NCBI GenBank assembly: GCA_023666125.1 | Contig: JAMPCN010000024.1 | Span: forward strand, 1-34,740 | From: Bacillus sp. (in: firmicutes) | Lineage (GTDB): Bacteria > Bacillota > Clostridia > Lachnospirales > Lachnospiraceae | Reading direction: 5' to 3' | Length of the DNA: 34,740 nucleotides | Shown here: positions 1 through 8,189 of the stretch, one piece after another | Position numbering within the stretch: the stretch's first letter is position 1 | Layout: each line of letters opens with the position of its first letter | The notes under the pieces: model-generated | The model's database searches: none | Told to the model about the DNA's origin: nothing | Seen by the model: the letters and a program-made list of their open reading frames with translations, nothing else | Made by a program: the position numbers and the translations under genes

Positions 1-91
1 GTGTTGCTTTTCGGCATTTCAATAGGTGTTGCAGTTACCCTGAAAATCTTGCAATAACTTTTTTGCGTTTTTGCTGATGAAGCAATGGTAA

Positions 92-814
92 TCAAAGACC
101 GATAGTCGCGCTTGTGTCATCGCTGCGCAACGTCATGGACAGGCTCTGTACAGAGGTTCCCGTCGGCACTTCCACAACCGCAACGAGTTCCGCCAGTTCA
201 TATGCGCCTACCGTACCGCGGTATGTCTGAATGTCATTCAAAAGCATTGTAGAAAGCGCACTCTTAGAGGCCTCTCCATTAATGGAAAATCTCATCTTTG
301 TATTATAATTAAGCATATTAAGTTCCGCCTCTGTGCCGCTTTGGTTAATCGCCTGGAACTTTAACACCATAAGCTGCATTCCCGGTGTTGCCTCCATGGC
401 AAAAAAAGCTTCTTCCGGATTTTGCGTCGCATCAGGATAAGAAGTCATCATATCATATCCCGTATACTGAAACGTAAATCCCGGTATCTCATAAAACTCT
501 TCTATAGAAGATGCCTGCGCTTCCTCCGTGGCATCCACAACCTCCGTATCGGGTTCCTGCGCATTTTCCTCCGGTTCGCTGCTTTCCTCTTCGACTTCTT
601 CCGGACTTTCTTCCTCTTGTGGTATTACCGGTTCTTCATATAAAGATAAGTCTACCAGATGGTCATTATAATACTTATCATATTTTAACAACAGATTGAC
701 CGCGTACTCCGTAATCATTTCGCTTTCCGCTTCCGTCAATTCCAATGTTTCCCCACATCCTGTTAAAAGGCAGGCCATTCCAAGACCGCATAATAAAACG
801 TTTATCTTTTTCAC
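92..814 (-). CDS. Putative secreted lipoprotein, function unknown
   Basis: 240-residue protein with a lipoprotein signal peptide: basic start, hydrophobic stretch, then lipobox LLTGC with the lipidated Cys at about residue 20. Residues 65-105 are a very acidic Glu/Pro/Ser-rich linker, as in surface proteins that hold a domain away from the membrane. The rest (about 108-240) looks like a small beta-rich domain with the Ig-like feel of DUF4352 telokin-like domains, but I cannot assign it. The start codon is GTG at 812-814; no ATG in frame lies just upstream and the Shine-Dalgarno match is weak. It lies 281 bp downstream of the histidine kinase, same strand, past the 40-bp repeat array, so co-transcription is possible but unproven. 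The lipoprotein call is firm; function is unknown. Confidence 0.75.
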   Translation of the reverse strand: MKKINVLLCGLGMACLLTGCGETLELTEAESEMITEYAVNLLLKYDKYYNDHLVDLSLYEEPVIPQEEESPEEVEEESSEPEENAQEPDTEVVDATEEAQASSIEEFYEIPGFTFQYTGYDMMTSYPDATQNPEEAFFAMEATPGMQLMVLKFQAINQSGTEAELNMLNYNTKMRFSINGEASKSALSTMLLNDIQTYRGTVGAYELAELVAVVEVPTGTSVQSLSMTLRSDDTSATIGL

Positions 815-980
815 TGAACTCTCATTCTCCCCATATATACTATAATATTAGGTCAAAATCCCGCCAGCCTCCATCTGTACCAGCATACGATTCCATCCTA
901 CCTGTACATTATACTCTATAATTTGTTTTATGACAAATTATTTATTTACGATTTTTATAACAATCTGGTAAAACGTATAA

Positions 981-1140
981 GCAAGTTCTAATTCAAACCA
1001 GAATACCACACTGTTTTCATGCAAGTTCCAGCTCAAGCCAGAATACCACACTGTTTTCATGCAAGTTCCAGCTCAAGCCAAAATGCCTCGCCGCTTTTAC
1101 GCAAGTTCGAGTTCAAACCAGAATTCTACGCCGTTATCAT
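981..1140 (-). repeat. Four 40-bp tandem repeats derived from the kinase 3' end
   Basis: Four head-to-tail units of exactly 40 bp: 981-1020, 1021-1060, 1061-1100 and 1101-1140. On the minus strand the first unit is the last coding stretch of the histidine kinase; the next three lie mostly past its stop codon (1097-1099). Read in its own frame, each unit encodes a near-identical tail ending FW(F/L)ELELA. Because 40 is not a multiple of three, each copy is in a different frame. Several differences are synonymous (the same Leu codon is CTC, CTG, CTG, TTA; the same Glu codon is GAA or GAG). There are no spacers, so this is not a CRISPR array. Confidence 0.93.
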
Positions 1141-2566
1141 AATTTTTAACGCCGTACTTTTGGTTTAACGATTCCATAATGGCTTTGACAATGGACAGCC
1201 CTATTCCGCTTCCGCCATACTGCCTTGTCCTCGCCTTATCCACCTTATAGAATTTCTCCCATAAATGCACAAGGCTTTCTTCCGGTATCGGATTCCCGGT
1301 ATTGAAAACGGAAACTCTGACTTTATTTTCTTCTTTTTGTAATTTTACATCAATAATTTTTTCATGCAGCGCATAGTTAATGGCATTGCTGAAATAATTC
1401 ATAAAAACTTCTTCCACCTTAAATTCGTCCGCCCAGACGTATATCGGCTCGTAATGTTCCATACGGACGGAAATTTCTTTCTGTCTCGTTAAAATCTCTG
1501 ATGACTGAATATAATTTTGAATAAAAGAAACGATATCGAACCGCTCCATCGCCACCGTATCATTGCCAAATTCAAGCTGGTTGAGGGTTAAAAGCTTTTT
1601 TACCATGGTATTCATCTTCGCCGCCTCGTCCATAATAACGTCGCAGTAAAAATCCCTGCTTTCGGCATCCTCGTTAATCCCTTCTTTTAATCCTTCCGCA
1701 TATCCCTGTATCAGCGCAATCGGGGTTTTCAATTCATGCGATACGTTGGAAAGAAATTCTTTCCTCATCTCGTCAATTTCATTTTTCTTTTCAATATCCC
1801 TTTGCAGTTCGTTGTTCGCGCTCTTCAGTTCGGAAATTGTCTTTTCCAAAATACCGGACAATTCATTGATATTATGGCCGAGCAGTGCAATTTCCGTCTT
1901 GCTTTTTCCGCTGTATTTGGCGTCAAAGTCCAGATGTATCATGCGCTCGGATATTTTCGTCAGTTCCATAATCGGTTTCGTTATCTTACCGGACACCCAC
2001 AAAGCCACCAGCGCGCCGACAAAAGCCCCTGCAACGCCCACATATGCCAAAAAGCGGTTGGCAAGTTTAACGCTCTCTTTAATGCTCTCTAACGGATTAC
2101 GGAATAAAAAAAGATTTCCATTGTCCAAAAACCCCCACATTTCCACATATTCCGTCTTTGTCCAGTCATCTAACATAATGCTGATTTCGTATCTTTCACC
2201 TTTCTCCAATACCCGGATGTTAGAAGAGTTTCCATTATCAAATAAATTGTTTAAAAGCCGTTTGCTCAACATTTCATAATCGTTAGCCGATGCCTTTATG
2301 GTCTTCGTTTCCGCATCCAGTATAATAAAGCTGATATTGTACTTTCCGCTTATCTTTTGAAATTCAATGTCAAAATTCTCTGTGCCGATGCTTCCGTCGT
2401 TAGAAGCGGTATTGATATAGTTATAGGCATTCATCAACACATTCTGCTTATTTTTAATATAATAATTTCCCAAAAAAGTATTGTTAATAAACCAGCAAAG
2501 AACTATCGTTCCCGCTATCAGAAAGCAAAAAACACCGGCAAACTGTTTTTTAATGGAATATTTCAT
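1097..2566 (-). CDS. Two-component sensor histidine kinase (HAMP-HisKA-HATPase)
   Basis: 489-residue membrane kinase. Visible in order: TM1 about 10-28, an extracytoplasmic sensor region to about 168, TM2 about 171-191, HAMP about 192-244, coiled linker, HisKA with the phospho-accepting His277 in NVSHELKTP, then HATPase_c with N-box Asn390/Asn394, a degenerate G1 box (NTGNP near 422) and G2 box GGSGIGLS (451-458). It should autophosphorylate and pass phosphate to the OmpR regulator at 3705-4391, which begins the same operon. The ATG lies two bases after the stop of the 77-aa gene, with GAGG at good distance, so translation is probably coupled. The end of the gene is the first unit of a 40-bp tandem array. 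The signal sensed is not evident. Confidence 0.93.
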   Translation of the reverse strand: MKYSIKKQFAGVFCFLIAGTIVLCWFINNTFLGNYYIKNKQNVLMNAYNYINTASNDGSIGTENFDIEFQKISGKYNISFIILDAETKTIKASANDYEMLSKRLLNNLFDNGNSSNIRVLEKGERYEISIMLDDWTKTEYVEMWGFLDNGNLFLFRNPLESIKESVKLANRFLAYVGVAGAFVGALVALWVSGKITKPIMELTKISERMIHLDFDAKYSGKSKTEIALLGHNINELSGILEKTISELKSANNELQRDIEKKNEIDEMRKEFLSNVSHELKTPIALIQGYAEGLKEGINEDAESRDFYCDVIMDEAAKMNTMVKKLLTLNQLEFGNDTVAMERFDIVSFIQNYIQSSEILTRQKEISVRMEHYEPIYVWADEFKVEEVFMNYFSNAINYALHEKIIDVKLQKEENKVRVSVFNTGNPIPEESLVHLWEKFYKVDKARTRQYGGSGIGLSIVKAIMESLNQKYGVKNYDNGVEFWFELELA

Positions 2567-2568
2567 AA

Positions 2569-2802
2569 TCAGTCCTCTAATACGTCAAAAGCGCTGCCCT
2601 TTGCCCATGGACTGCCGATATCGCAGCGGCCATGATGGTACTGCCTTTTGACCTCTCCCTGCATATACTCATCCGACACATCGATTTTTAATCTGCCCGC
2701 ATCAGAGGCGGCAAAATTATCCAGCATGGCAACTATCTGTTCCAGATTTGCATCATCCATATTTTCTACGGCCATATCGGGTCCTTTTTGTTTTCTTTCC
2801 AT
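2569..2802 (-). CDS. Small hypothetical protein, 77 aa, between LRR protein and kinase
   Basis: 77-residue soluble protein, not recognised with confidence. The N-terminal half is acidic and amphipathic (about 12-35); the C-terminal part holds a distinctive HHGRCDIGSPWAKG stretch with the single Cys, and an acidic end. It has no signal peptide or membrane segment. The gene lies 16 bp after the LRR protein gene and 2 bp before the kinase ATG, which argues it is a real member of the regulator-LRR-kinase operon. The acidic leader-like half plus conserved-looking C-terminus recalls a peptide precursor, but no modifying enzyme lies next to it, so that is only a hint. It could instead be an accessory protein of the two-component system or the LRR protein. 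Confidence 0.7.
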   Translation of the reverse strand: MERKQKGPDMAVENMDDANLEQIVAMLDNFAASDAGRLKIDVSDEYMQGEVKRQYHHGRCDIGSPWAKGSAFDVLED

Positions 2803-2818
2803 ACTTTACGCACTCCCT

Positions 2819-3724
2819 TTATGATTCCCATTTTAACGCATCCCATAAGGAATGCGTCTGTTGTTCTCTCTGCCTCTTTTTTAATAGATAAGCTTTTAAC
2901 TCAACATTATCTTCGTCCAAATCATCCAGCGCAGCATTGATATTTTCTTCACAAATGCCGCCGGCTTCATACAAAATATCACAATACATAAGCTGCTCAT
3001 GACGGTGTTCCTTTACCGCTTCCCATGCCGATTCATCACCGCGGCCCTTTGTCCTTTGCAGCAGATATTGTATCAGCGTATGCCGCACATCATCCGCCAT
3101 ATAATCCGGATAGCAAAGACGTAAAAAAGCAATATCCGCCTTTTTCTTTGCCAGTTCTTGTAAGCACATCTCCTGTTTATGCGCCATGTCCTCCTCGGCA
3201 CAGTAAACCAGATTTTTCAATGCGCTCTCCTCGGATTCTTTTAAAACCGTCATGATACGCGCGTCCAGATTCCGATACCAGCTATCGCTTCCTACAAGAA
3301 GCGGCGTAAGCAGGTAGTCCGCCTCCAGCATCGTCACGGCACAAGCTAACAGCCTGTCTGTTTCTTTTCCATTTCCTGCAATGCAGACTTCATATAAACG
3401 CTGCGCTTTTTGGAATACCTGTCTGCCAAAGGCTACCTCTTTTTTCGGAAGCGTTATTTTTTGCAGTTCCCGGCAGCTTAAAAATGCCCAGTCTCCAACC
3501 GTTTCTATTGTATTTGGAAAAATGATATGGTTTATATGCCGATTGCCCAGAAATGCCTTCTTTCCGACTGCTTTCACCGGATAGGAATCTATCCGGGCGG
3601 GAATCATAAGCGTCCGGGCATCGCCCTCATAGGCCGTGATGCAAAGACCCGCATCCAATCCGGCGCCGTTTTCACCGGTATAGTAAAAAACGCCGTCTGC
3701 CGTTTCATATCGCTTCGTTAGCAT
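2819..3724 (-). CDS. Leucine-rich repeat (LRR_5/BspA-like) protein
   Basis: 301-residue protein. Residues about 35-115 carry LRR_5-type repeats (phrases such as VKAVGKKAFLGNRHINHIIF, then IETVGDWAFLSCRELQKITL), the pattern of BspA-like proteins. The remainder (about 120-301) is helical and charged with no signal peptide or membrane segment, so unlike typical BspA adhesins it looks cytoplasmic. I chose ATG at 3724 over the TTG one codon upstream. It overlaps the end of the response-regulator gene by 20 bp, indicating translational coupling. Its place between regulator and kinase suggests a role with that system, perhaps protein-protein contact through the LRR face; that is inference. Confidence 0.82.
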   Translation of the reverse strand: MLTKRYETADGVFYYTGENGAGLDAGLCITAYEGDARTLMIPARIDSYPVKAVGKKAFLGNRHINHIIFPNTIETVGDWAFLSCRELQKITLPKKEVAFGRQVFQKAQRLYEVCIAGNGKETDRLLACAVTMLEADYLLTPLLVGSDSWYRNLDARIMTVLKESEESALKNLVYCAEEDMAHKQEMCLQELAKKKADIAFLRLCYPDYMADDVRHTLIQYLLQRTKGRGDESAWEAVKEHRHEQLMYCDILYEAGGICEENINAALDDLDEDNVELKAYLLKKRQREQQTHSLWDALKWES

Positions 3725-4391
3725 CAAACTTATACCCCATCCCCCAGATTGTCTTAATCAGCTCGCCTTTATCGCCCATTTTACTGCGCAATTTTTTGAC
3801 ATGGGTATCAATCGTCCTGGCATCGCCAAAATAATCATAATTCCAGACACTGTTTAAAATCTTTTCCCTTGAGAGCGCAATTCCCTGATTTTCTATAAAA
3901 TAGGATAACAACTCGAACTCCTTATAGCTTAAATCCACCTGTCTGCCATCTATTGTGACAATATGCGCCGCCTTGTTGATTAAGATGCCGCCCGCCTCCA
4001 AAACCGCATCTTCGCTCGACTGGCCTGTCCTTCTTAAAATCGCTTCCACCCGCGCTACCAGAATCTTCGGACTGAATGGCTTGGAAATATACTCATCGAC
4101 GCCCAGTTCAAACCCTTGCAGTTCATCCCGTTCATCCGCTTTGGCGGTCAACATGATAATCGGCACTTTGGAATAGGCGCGTATTTCCCTGCATACCTGC
4201 CAGCCGTCCAGTTTAGGCATCATCACATCCAGAATCATCAGTTCAATATCGTTCTGGGCAAAAAAAATGTCCAACGCCTGTACTCCGTCTTCGGCTTCTA
4301 ACACTTCGTAATTGTTTTTGACTAGAAAATCCTTTACCAGTTTCCGCATACGGCTTTCATCATCTACAACCAGTATTTTCCGCTTATCCAT
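3705..4391 (-). CDS. OmpR/PhoB-family response regulator
   Basis: 228 residues, full family length. Receiver domain 1-118 shows the acidic pocket (Asp10, Asp11), phospho-acceptor Asp55 in LMILDVMMPK, switch Thr82 and Lys104 in SKPFSP. The C-terminal winged-helix DNA-binding domain (about 130-226) carries the typical recognition region ending DTHVKKLRSKMGD and WGMGYKF. It should act as a transcription factor controlled by the kinase at 1097-2566. It is the first gene of a four-gene run (regulator, LRR protein, 77-aa protein, kinase); the next gene overlaps it by 20 bp. GGAAGG lies about ten bases before ATG. The spacer upstream (4392-4485) has a TATACT-like -10 but no convincing -35. Confidence 0.95.
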   Translation of the reverse strand: MDKRKILVVDDESRMRKLVKDFLVKNNYEVLEAEDGVQALDIFFAQNDIELMILDVMMPKLDGWQVCREIRAYSKVPIIMLTAKADERDELQGFELGVDEYISKPFSPKILVARVEAILRRTGQSSEDAVLEAGGILINKAAHIVTIDGRQVDLSYKEFELLSYFIENQGIALSREKILNSVWNYDYFGDARTIDTHVKKLRSKMGDKGELIKTIWGMGYKFDANEAI

Positions 4392-4485
4392 GCAGTTTTC
4401 GCCTTCCTTTCAGATATCGTTTCCAGCATCAGTATAACCTTAAAATATGAAAAAACTGTGACGAAAAGGCTAAAAATTCTGATTT

Positions 4486-5034
4486 TTACGGATTGCCGAT
4501 TCTTTTCTCCGCCTCGCGCACCGCCTGTTCCCGCTGCGTCAGTTCCTGCTCCCATTCCGAATATTCATTCACAATCTCTCTTCTATAATTAATAATATTA
4601 GGCGTATCGCTCTTTAAACAAATGGAAAACATGGCGATGATGACAAGCGCCATAAGCACATTGAAACAGACCGAGGTGATAAACCTGCCCTTATATTCCG
4701 GCTGCCTTGCGGCGACGCTGCGCCTGATGGAGCGGTTTGCCTCCGTCTTATTGCTAAAAGTCGTATTCAACGGAATGGGTCTGATTTTATCTTCCGGTAT
4801 GCCGCAGCGTTTTAAATGTTCCTGTATCTGAAGAAGATAGGCAAATCCTATCGGCGTCTGCAAAATCCTGGTATCTAACGCCTTATGATAAAGCATCAGC
4901 ACATTTTGCGGTTTTTTATAATCAAGGTTATCCTCCAGATTTTGTATGCGCTTGGCATCCAGCCTTGCCGTTTCCGCATCCGCCACCGTAGCAAAATGAT
5001 AACCTCCTACAACCAAATCGTCTTTTGTTTCCAT
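4486..5034 (-). CDS. Hypothetical membrane protein with C-terminal coiled coil
   Basis: 182-residue protein of unknown function. The N-terminal ~100 residues look soluble and contain an ATVADAETARLDAKRIQ helix. One clear membrane segment lies at about 120-140 (VCFNVLMALVIIAMFSICL), followed by a charged, helical tail rich in Glu, Gln and Arg (about 150-180) that could form a coiled coil. The arrangement suggests a single-pass or tail-region-anchored protein. It lies 95 bp upstream of the response-regulator gene and 101 bp downstream of the SH3-like gene, all same strand. A plausible promoter of its own is at 5092-5120. No catalytic motif is visible. Confidence 0.72.
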   Translation of the reverse strand: METKDDLVVGGYHFATVADAETARLDAKRIQNLEDNLDYKKPQNVLMLYHKALDTRILQTPIGFAYLLQIQEHLKRCGIPEDKIRPIPLNTTFSNKTEANRSIRRSVAARQPEYKGRFITSVCFNVLMALVIIAMFSICLKSDTPNIINYRREIVNEYSEWEQELTQREQAVREAEKRIGNP

Positions 5035-5091
5035 ATATAATAACCATGCCTTTCCGCCCGCAGCTTTGACGCAGGCCTCACATTCTGTTCT

Positions 5092-5120
5092 ATTTTAGCA
5101 AGATTCAAACGCTAATGCAA
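5092..5120 (-). promoter_or_regulatory. Possible sigma-A promoter for the 182-aa gene
   Basis: On the minus strand TTGCAT (5115-5120) and TAAAAT (5092-5097) are separated by 17 bp, about 60 bp before the 182-aa gene. The -35 is a weak match, the -10 good. It could serve the genes down to the kinase. Confidence 0.4.
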
Positions 5121-5134
5121 CAAAAAGGCATAAG

Positions 5135-5521
5135 TTAAGAATTTCTATTTTTTAGAATGCCGGCAATTATAATGCCTGCCACAAGCGCGGCAATCATCAC
5201 CAGCCAGACAGTGTCGTATAACGACTCCCGGCGGTATTTTTCCACCGTCTCGGTAATAAATACGGTCTCTTTGGCATTCTCTGCCATTTCCTCATCTAAT
5301 GCCACAATATCCATATTTTGCACCGCCATACTCCCGGCGGGAACATATCCTGTTATCCCCTGATACATGACGCGATACCAGCCGTCTTTTTCCTGTCCTG
5401 TCACAAAGACAGACGCTTCCTTTTCATAGACCATCAATGTTTCTGATGATGCGTCCGCCTCCGCTTTCACCTCTATGTCTTGTCTTGCTGTCATAAGCTG
5501 GCCTAATATGCTTATCGGCAT
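5135..5521 (-). CDS. SH3b-domain protein with C-terminal membrane anchor
   Basis: 128 residues. Residues about 10-62 resemble a bacterial SH3 (SH3b) domain: a beta-rich module with DGWYRVMYQGITGYVPAGSM, the usual G-W-x-x-V and G-Y-V signature of SH3_3. A charged linker leads to one membrane helix at about 104-122, ending in a short basic tail (KNRNS). There is no signal peptide, so topology is unclear: it may be tail-anchored with the SH3 inside, or exported by an unusual route. ATG is preceded by AAGGAG six bases away. It starts 21 bp after the glycosyltransferase gene ends, so the two are probably one operon with the secreted Ser/Glu protein. A role in contacting cell-wall material is the common one for SH3b, but not shown here. 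Confidence 0.75.
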   Translation of the reverse strand: MPISILGQLMTARQDIEVKAEADASSETLMVYEKEASVFVTGQEKDGWYRVMYQGITGYVPAGSMAVQNMDIVALDEEMAENAKETVFITETVEKYRRESLYDTVWLVMIAALVAGIIIAGILKNRNS

Positions 5522-5542
5522 ACGCTTCTCCTTCTTTCTTTT

Positions 5543-7354
5543 TTATTCTGTTAAAAAAAGCACATAATGATTGGCTTTGATACATTCCGTATATTTTTCT
5601 TCCATTTTCTTCAGATACCGGCTCTCTTTATCGACAAGGATAAATCCTCCCTCCTTTATCACAGGTTCCCATATCGCCTCGTCAGGGCTTTCATCCTTAT
5701 CGCATTTTTCCTCTATGACAACAATCGGCCTTTCTTTTAAGGCAAACTGAAACAGGCCGATATACGCGCTTTTTCTTCCGTTATGCAGATAATAAACGGA
5801 CATGTCTTCTGTATCGTTTTTTCTTTCATAATCTTTGATATATTCATAAATTCTCAGGTTATAACAGGCAAGGTCATTACTGTAATAAATGTATTTCTGA
5901 CTAAGCCTGAGCGCGAGCAAAACCTCCATGAACAACAGCGTGCCTATTATAAAAATATCCTTTTTCCATTTCCTTCCGATAATAATACAGCCCGTCAGGA
6001 TAAGCATTAATAAAATGCCAAATCCATACGCTTTTCCAAATTCCGGTAAAACTTCATAACCATACCGTTCGTTGGAAAGATAATTTAATCCCGCCGCATG
6101 CGTTCCCGTCATCTTATCGCTGCCGCTATGTATCGCCTGCCAAAGCGTCGGTATCCATAAGAGTGTGGAAATACCCGCGTTTTTTAAAAATATCCGAAAG
6201 GGGCATTCGCTTTCTAACATGATAAGCATACCGATACCGATGAATATAGGAATCAGATATTCGTTATATCTGCCGTAAATCATAAAGTCTAACTGTTTTG
6301 CCCCGCTCGTCGCAATGGCCGTAATCAAAAACTGCCCTGCCATGGAAAGCGTCAGAAATATAAAGAAACAGTCTCCCCGAACCGCCCGCTTTATGGAAGC
6401 TGCCGCCGCCGGATAAAACAGACCAAAAGAGGCCATTCCCAGATAATAAAGTTTTCCCTCGCAGCTTTGCAGCAGTTTTAAGATTCCCGTCAGCGTAAAA
6501 ATCTCTTTTAACTGCCCGAAATGCCCTGCGTAATTATTTTTAGCCATTGCTTCCGCATCTGCAAGAACATAGGCCGTATCTTTTATCACGCTTTGTAAAT
6601 AGAAACCGGCCGCCATAGCGGCACAAAAAACCAACAAACCAACCGCTATGCTCTTTCTATATTCCGGTCTTTTCCATCCACAAAAGACGAGAGTCATCAC
6701 CGCCGCAATCACAACGCCCACCGTACGCATATGCACAAAATATAAATAGGCCAGCAGAACTGACAGCATTGTCATTTTTATTATGCCCGGTTTTTCCAGA
6801 AAGCGCAGCAGCAGCCAGCAGATAAAAAGATAGAGAAAACATAAAAGCGCCTCCGCCAACGTTGTCTGCATGTAAAAAGTCCAGACCGGATACAATACCG
6901 CTACGCCGACCGCCGCCGTCAGCTTTCCTGCCTGCTCGTCTTTATCGGCATTTTTTTTAACGTCTCCTTTGAGGTTTTCTTCAGCGTCTTCTATCCCTTG
7001 CAGCTTGATATATATCCTTGTCAAAATACCATGAATAAGGCCGATACCGATACACTGCAATATCATATTAACAGTGACGGCTATCCGGTACGCCTGGACG
7101 GAATCCGCGCTAAAGCGCAGTATCGGCGTTAATATCAGGCTATAGCTGAAAGAATAATACAGTGAACTTGTCGCCATAACGGCTGACCAGTCATATCCGT
7201 TCCATGCCGCTGCGCTTACCCAGTATCCAAATTCATCCGGATATATATGGAACCCGTAGATTCTATAAATACCGCGACAAAAAATGCTGAAAATAAGCGC
7301 AGCAAACAACAGGAAATACATCTTCTCTGCAAACTTAATATTTAATGATTGCAT
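5543..7354 (-). CDS. GT-C-like integral membrane glycosyltransferase (putative)
   Basis: 603-residue polytopic protein with about a dozen hydrophobic segments, starting at residues 13-30. Just after the first segment is YPDEFGYW (Asp40-Glu41), the position and character of the acidic motif in the first extracytoplasmic loop of GT-C enzymes (PMT/ArnT/GT39-like), which use polyprenyl-phosphate sugars. The last ~100 residues form a soluble outer domain. Expected role is transfer of a sugar from a lipid carrier to an exported acceptor. The ATG lies inside the end of the secreted Ser/Glu-rich protein gene (20-bp overlap) with GGGAG upstream, so the two are coupled; that protein is a natural substrate candidate (inference). 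The class is likely; the substrate is not known. Confidence 0.7.
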   Translation of the reverse strand: MQSLNIKFAEKMYFLLFAALIFSIFCRGIYRIYGFHIYPDEFGYWVSAAAWNGYDWSAVMATSSLYYSFSYSLILTPILRFSADSVQAYRIAVTVNMILQCIGIGLIHGILTRIYIKLQGIEDAEENLKGDVKKNADKDEQAGKLTAAVGVAVLYPVWTFYMQTTLAEALLCFLYLFICWLLLRFLEKPGIIKMTMLSVLLAYLYFVHMRTVGVVIAAVMTLVFCGWKRPEYRKSIAVGLLVFCAAMAAGFYLQSVIKDTAYVLADAEAMAKNNYAGHFGQLKEIFTLTGILKLLQSCEGKLYYLGMASFGLFYPAAAASIKRAVRGDCFFIFLTLSMAGQFLITAIATSGAKQLDFMIYGRYNEYLIPIFIGIGMLIMLESECPFRIFLKNAGISTLLWIPTLWQAIHSGSDKMTGTHAAGLNYLSNERYGYEVLPEFGKAYGFGILLMLILTGCIIIGRKWKKDIFIIGTLLFMEVLLALRLSQKYIYYSNDLACYNLRIYEYIKDYERKNDTEDMSVYYLHNGRKSAYIGLFQFALKERPIVVIEEKCDKDESPDEAIWEPVIKEGGFILVDKESRYLKKMEEKYTECIKANHYVLFLTE

Positions 7355-8156
7355 AAGCTCCCTGTCCGCCTGTTGTGTTGAAAGTTACCGTGTCCGGGTT
7401 GTCATCCATATCTTCCAGAATCGTCACCGCGCCGCCCGGACGCACACAGACCATGGCAAAGGTCTTACCGCTTTGCGTAAATGATTTCGGAATGCCGAAT
7501 TTTAACGTAACCTCTGCCCCGTCGGAAGAAAGCAGTTCAAATTTTCCGCCGCCCATCTTGCCTAGTTCCACATTTACATAAGGACCGACGATAGCCCCTA
7601 TCGCCTCCGCGGTCTGATTGATAACGTCTGCGGCCTGGCTGCTTTTTTTCACGTCCATATTATAGATTCTTGCATACGGCTTTTCACCCGGAGAAAGGTC
7701 GTAACTGTCGGCAATATTGGCAAGACTTGTCGTAACTGCCGTGCCGCTTACGCTTGTTGCGACATATACACCGCTTACACTCGACGATACGCCCGCCACC
7801 GTACTGCTATCCGGAATCTCCATAATACTGTTTACCGCTTCGTATCCGCCGCCATCTTCGGACGCGCTGCTTATAGACTGATTAACGGCGTTTAGCACTT
7901 CTTTTTCGGATATGGAACTTATCGTATCGCTTTTACTTTCTTCACTGCTGCTTTCTTCTATACTGCTCTCCTCGACGCTGCTTTCTTCAACGCTGCTCTC
8001 CTCTATACTGCTTTCCTCAGTACTGCTTTCCTCTGCGCTGCTTTCTTCTATACCGTCTCCTCCGTCCGCCTTTACGGTCAGCCGCATGGACGGCATCACA
8101 ATAAGCGCCGCCGCCAGAATCATGACAAACGCCTTTTTTACTACTTTCATTTTCAT
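7335..8156 (-). CDS. Secreted protein with Ser/Glu five-residue repeats
   Basis: 273 residues. Signal peptide about 1-31 (basic start, hydrophobic core, cleavage likely after VKA). Residues about 37-77 are roughly nine tandem copies of a five-residue SSxEE unit, encoded by near-identical 15-bp repeats at 7938-8045. The remainder is Ser/Val-rich then a compact C-terminal domain (about 165-273) with no LPXTG anchor. AAGGAGG precedes the ATG by six bases. The Ser-rich repeat is a plausible site for O-glycosylation, and the next gene, overlapping by 20 bp, encodes a GT-C-like glycosyltransferase. Repeat number is expected to vary between strains because the units are almost identical. I do not recognise the C-terminal domain. 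Confidence 0.85.
   Translation of the reverse strand: MKMKVVKKAFVMILAAALIVMPSMRLTVKADGGDGIEESSAEESSTEESSIEESSVEESSVEESSIEESSSEESKSDTISSISEKEVLNAVNQSISSASEDGGGYEAVNSIMEIPDSSTVAGVSSSVSGVYVATSVSGTAVTTSLANIADSYDLSPGEKPYARIYNMDVKKSSQAADVINQTAEAIGAIVGPYVNVELGKMGGGKFELLSSDGAEVTLKFGIPKSFTQSGKTFAMVCVRPGGAVTILEDMDDNPDTVTFNTTGGQGAYAIIKY
7938..8045 (-). repeat. 15-bp coding tandem repeats (SSxEE)
   Basis: Adjacent near-identical 15-bp units encode the SSxEE repeats of the secreted protein. The fourth codon group varies between Ala, Thr, Ile and Val. The unit keeps the reading frame, so gain or loss of copies would only change repeat length. The antisense strand reads as a Leu/Ser-rich open frame, which is a by-product. 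Confidence 0.85.
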
Positions 8157-8189
8157 CTTGCTCCTCCTTATATTGCATGACTTTATCTA

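Noticed and set aside
981-1140. CRISPR array
   Set aside because: Units are contiguous with no spacers and derive from the kinase coding end; no cas genes nearby.
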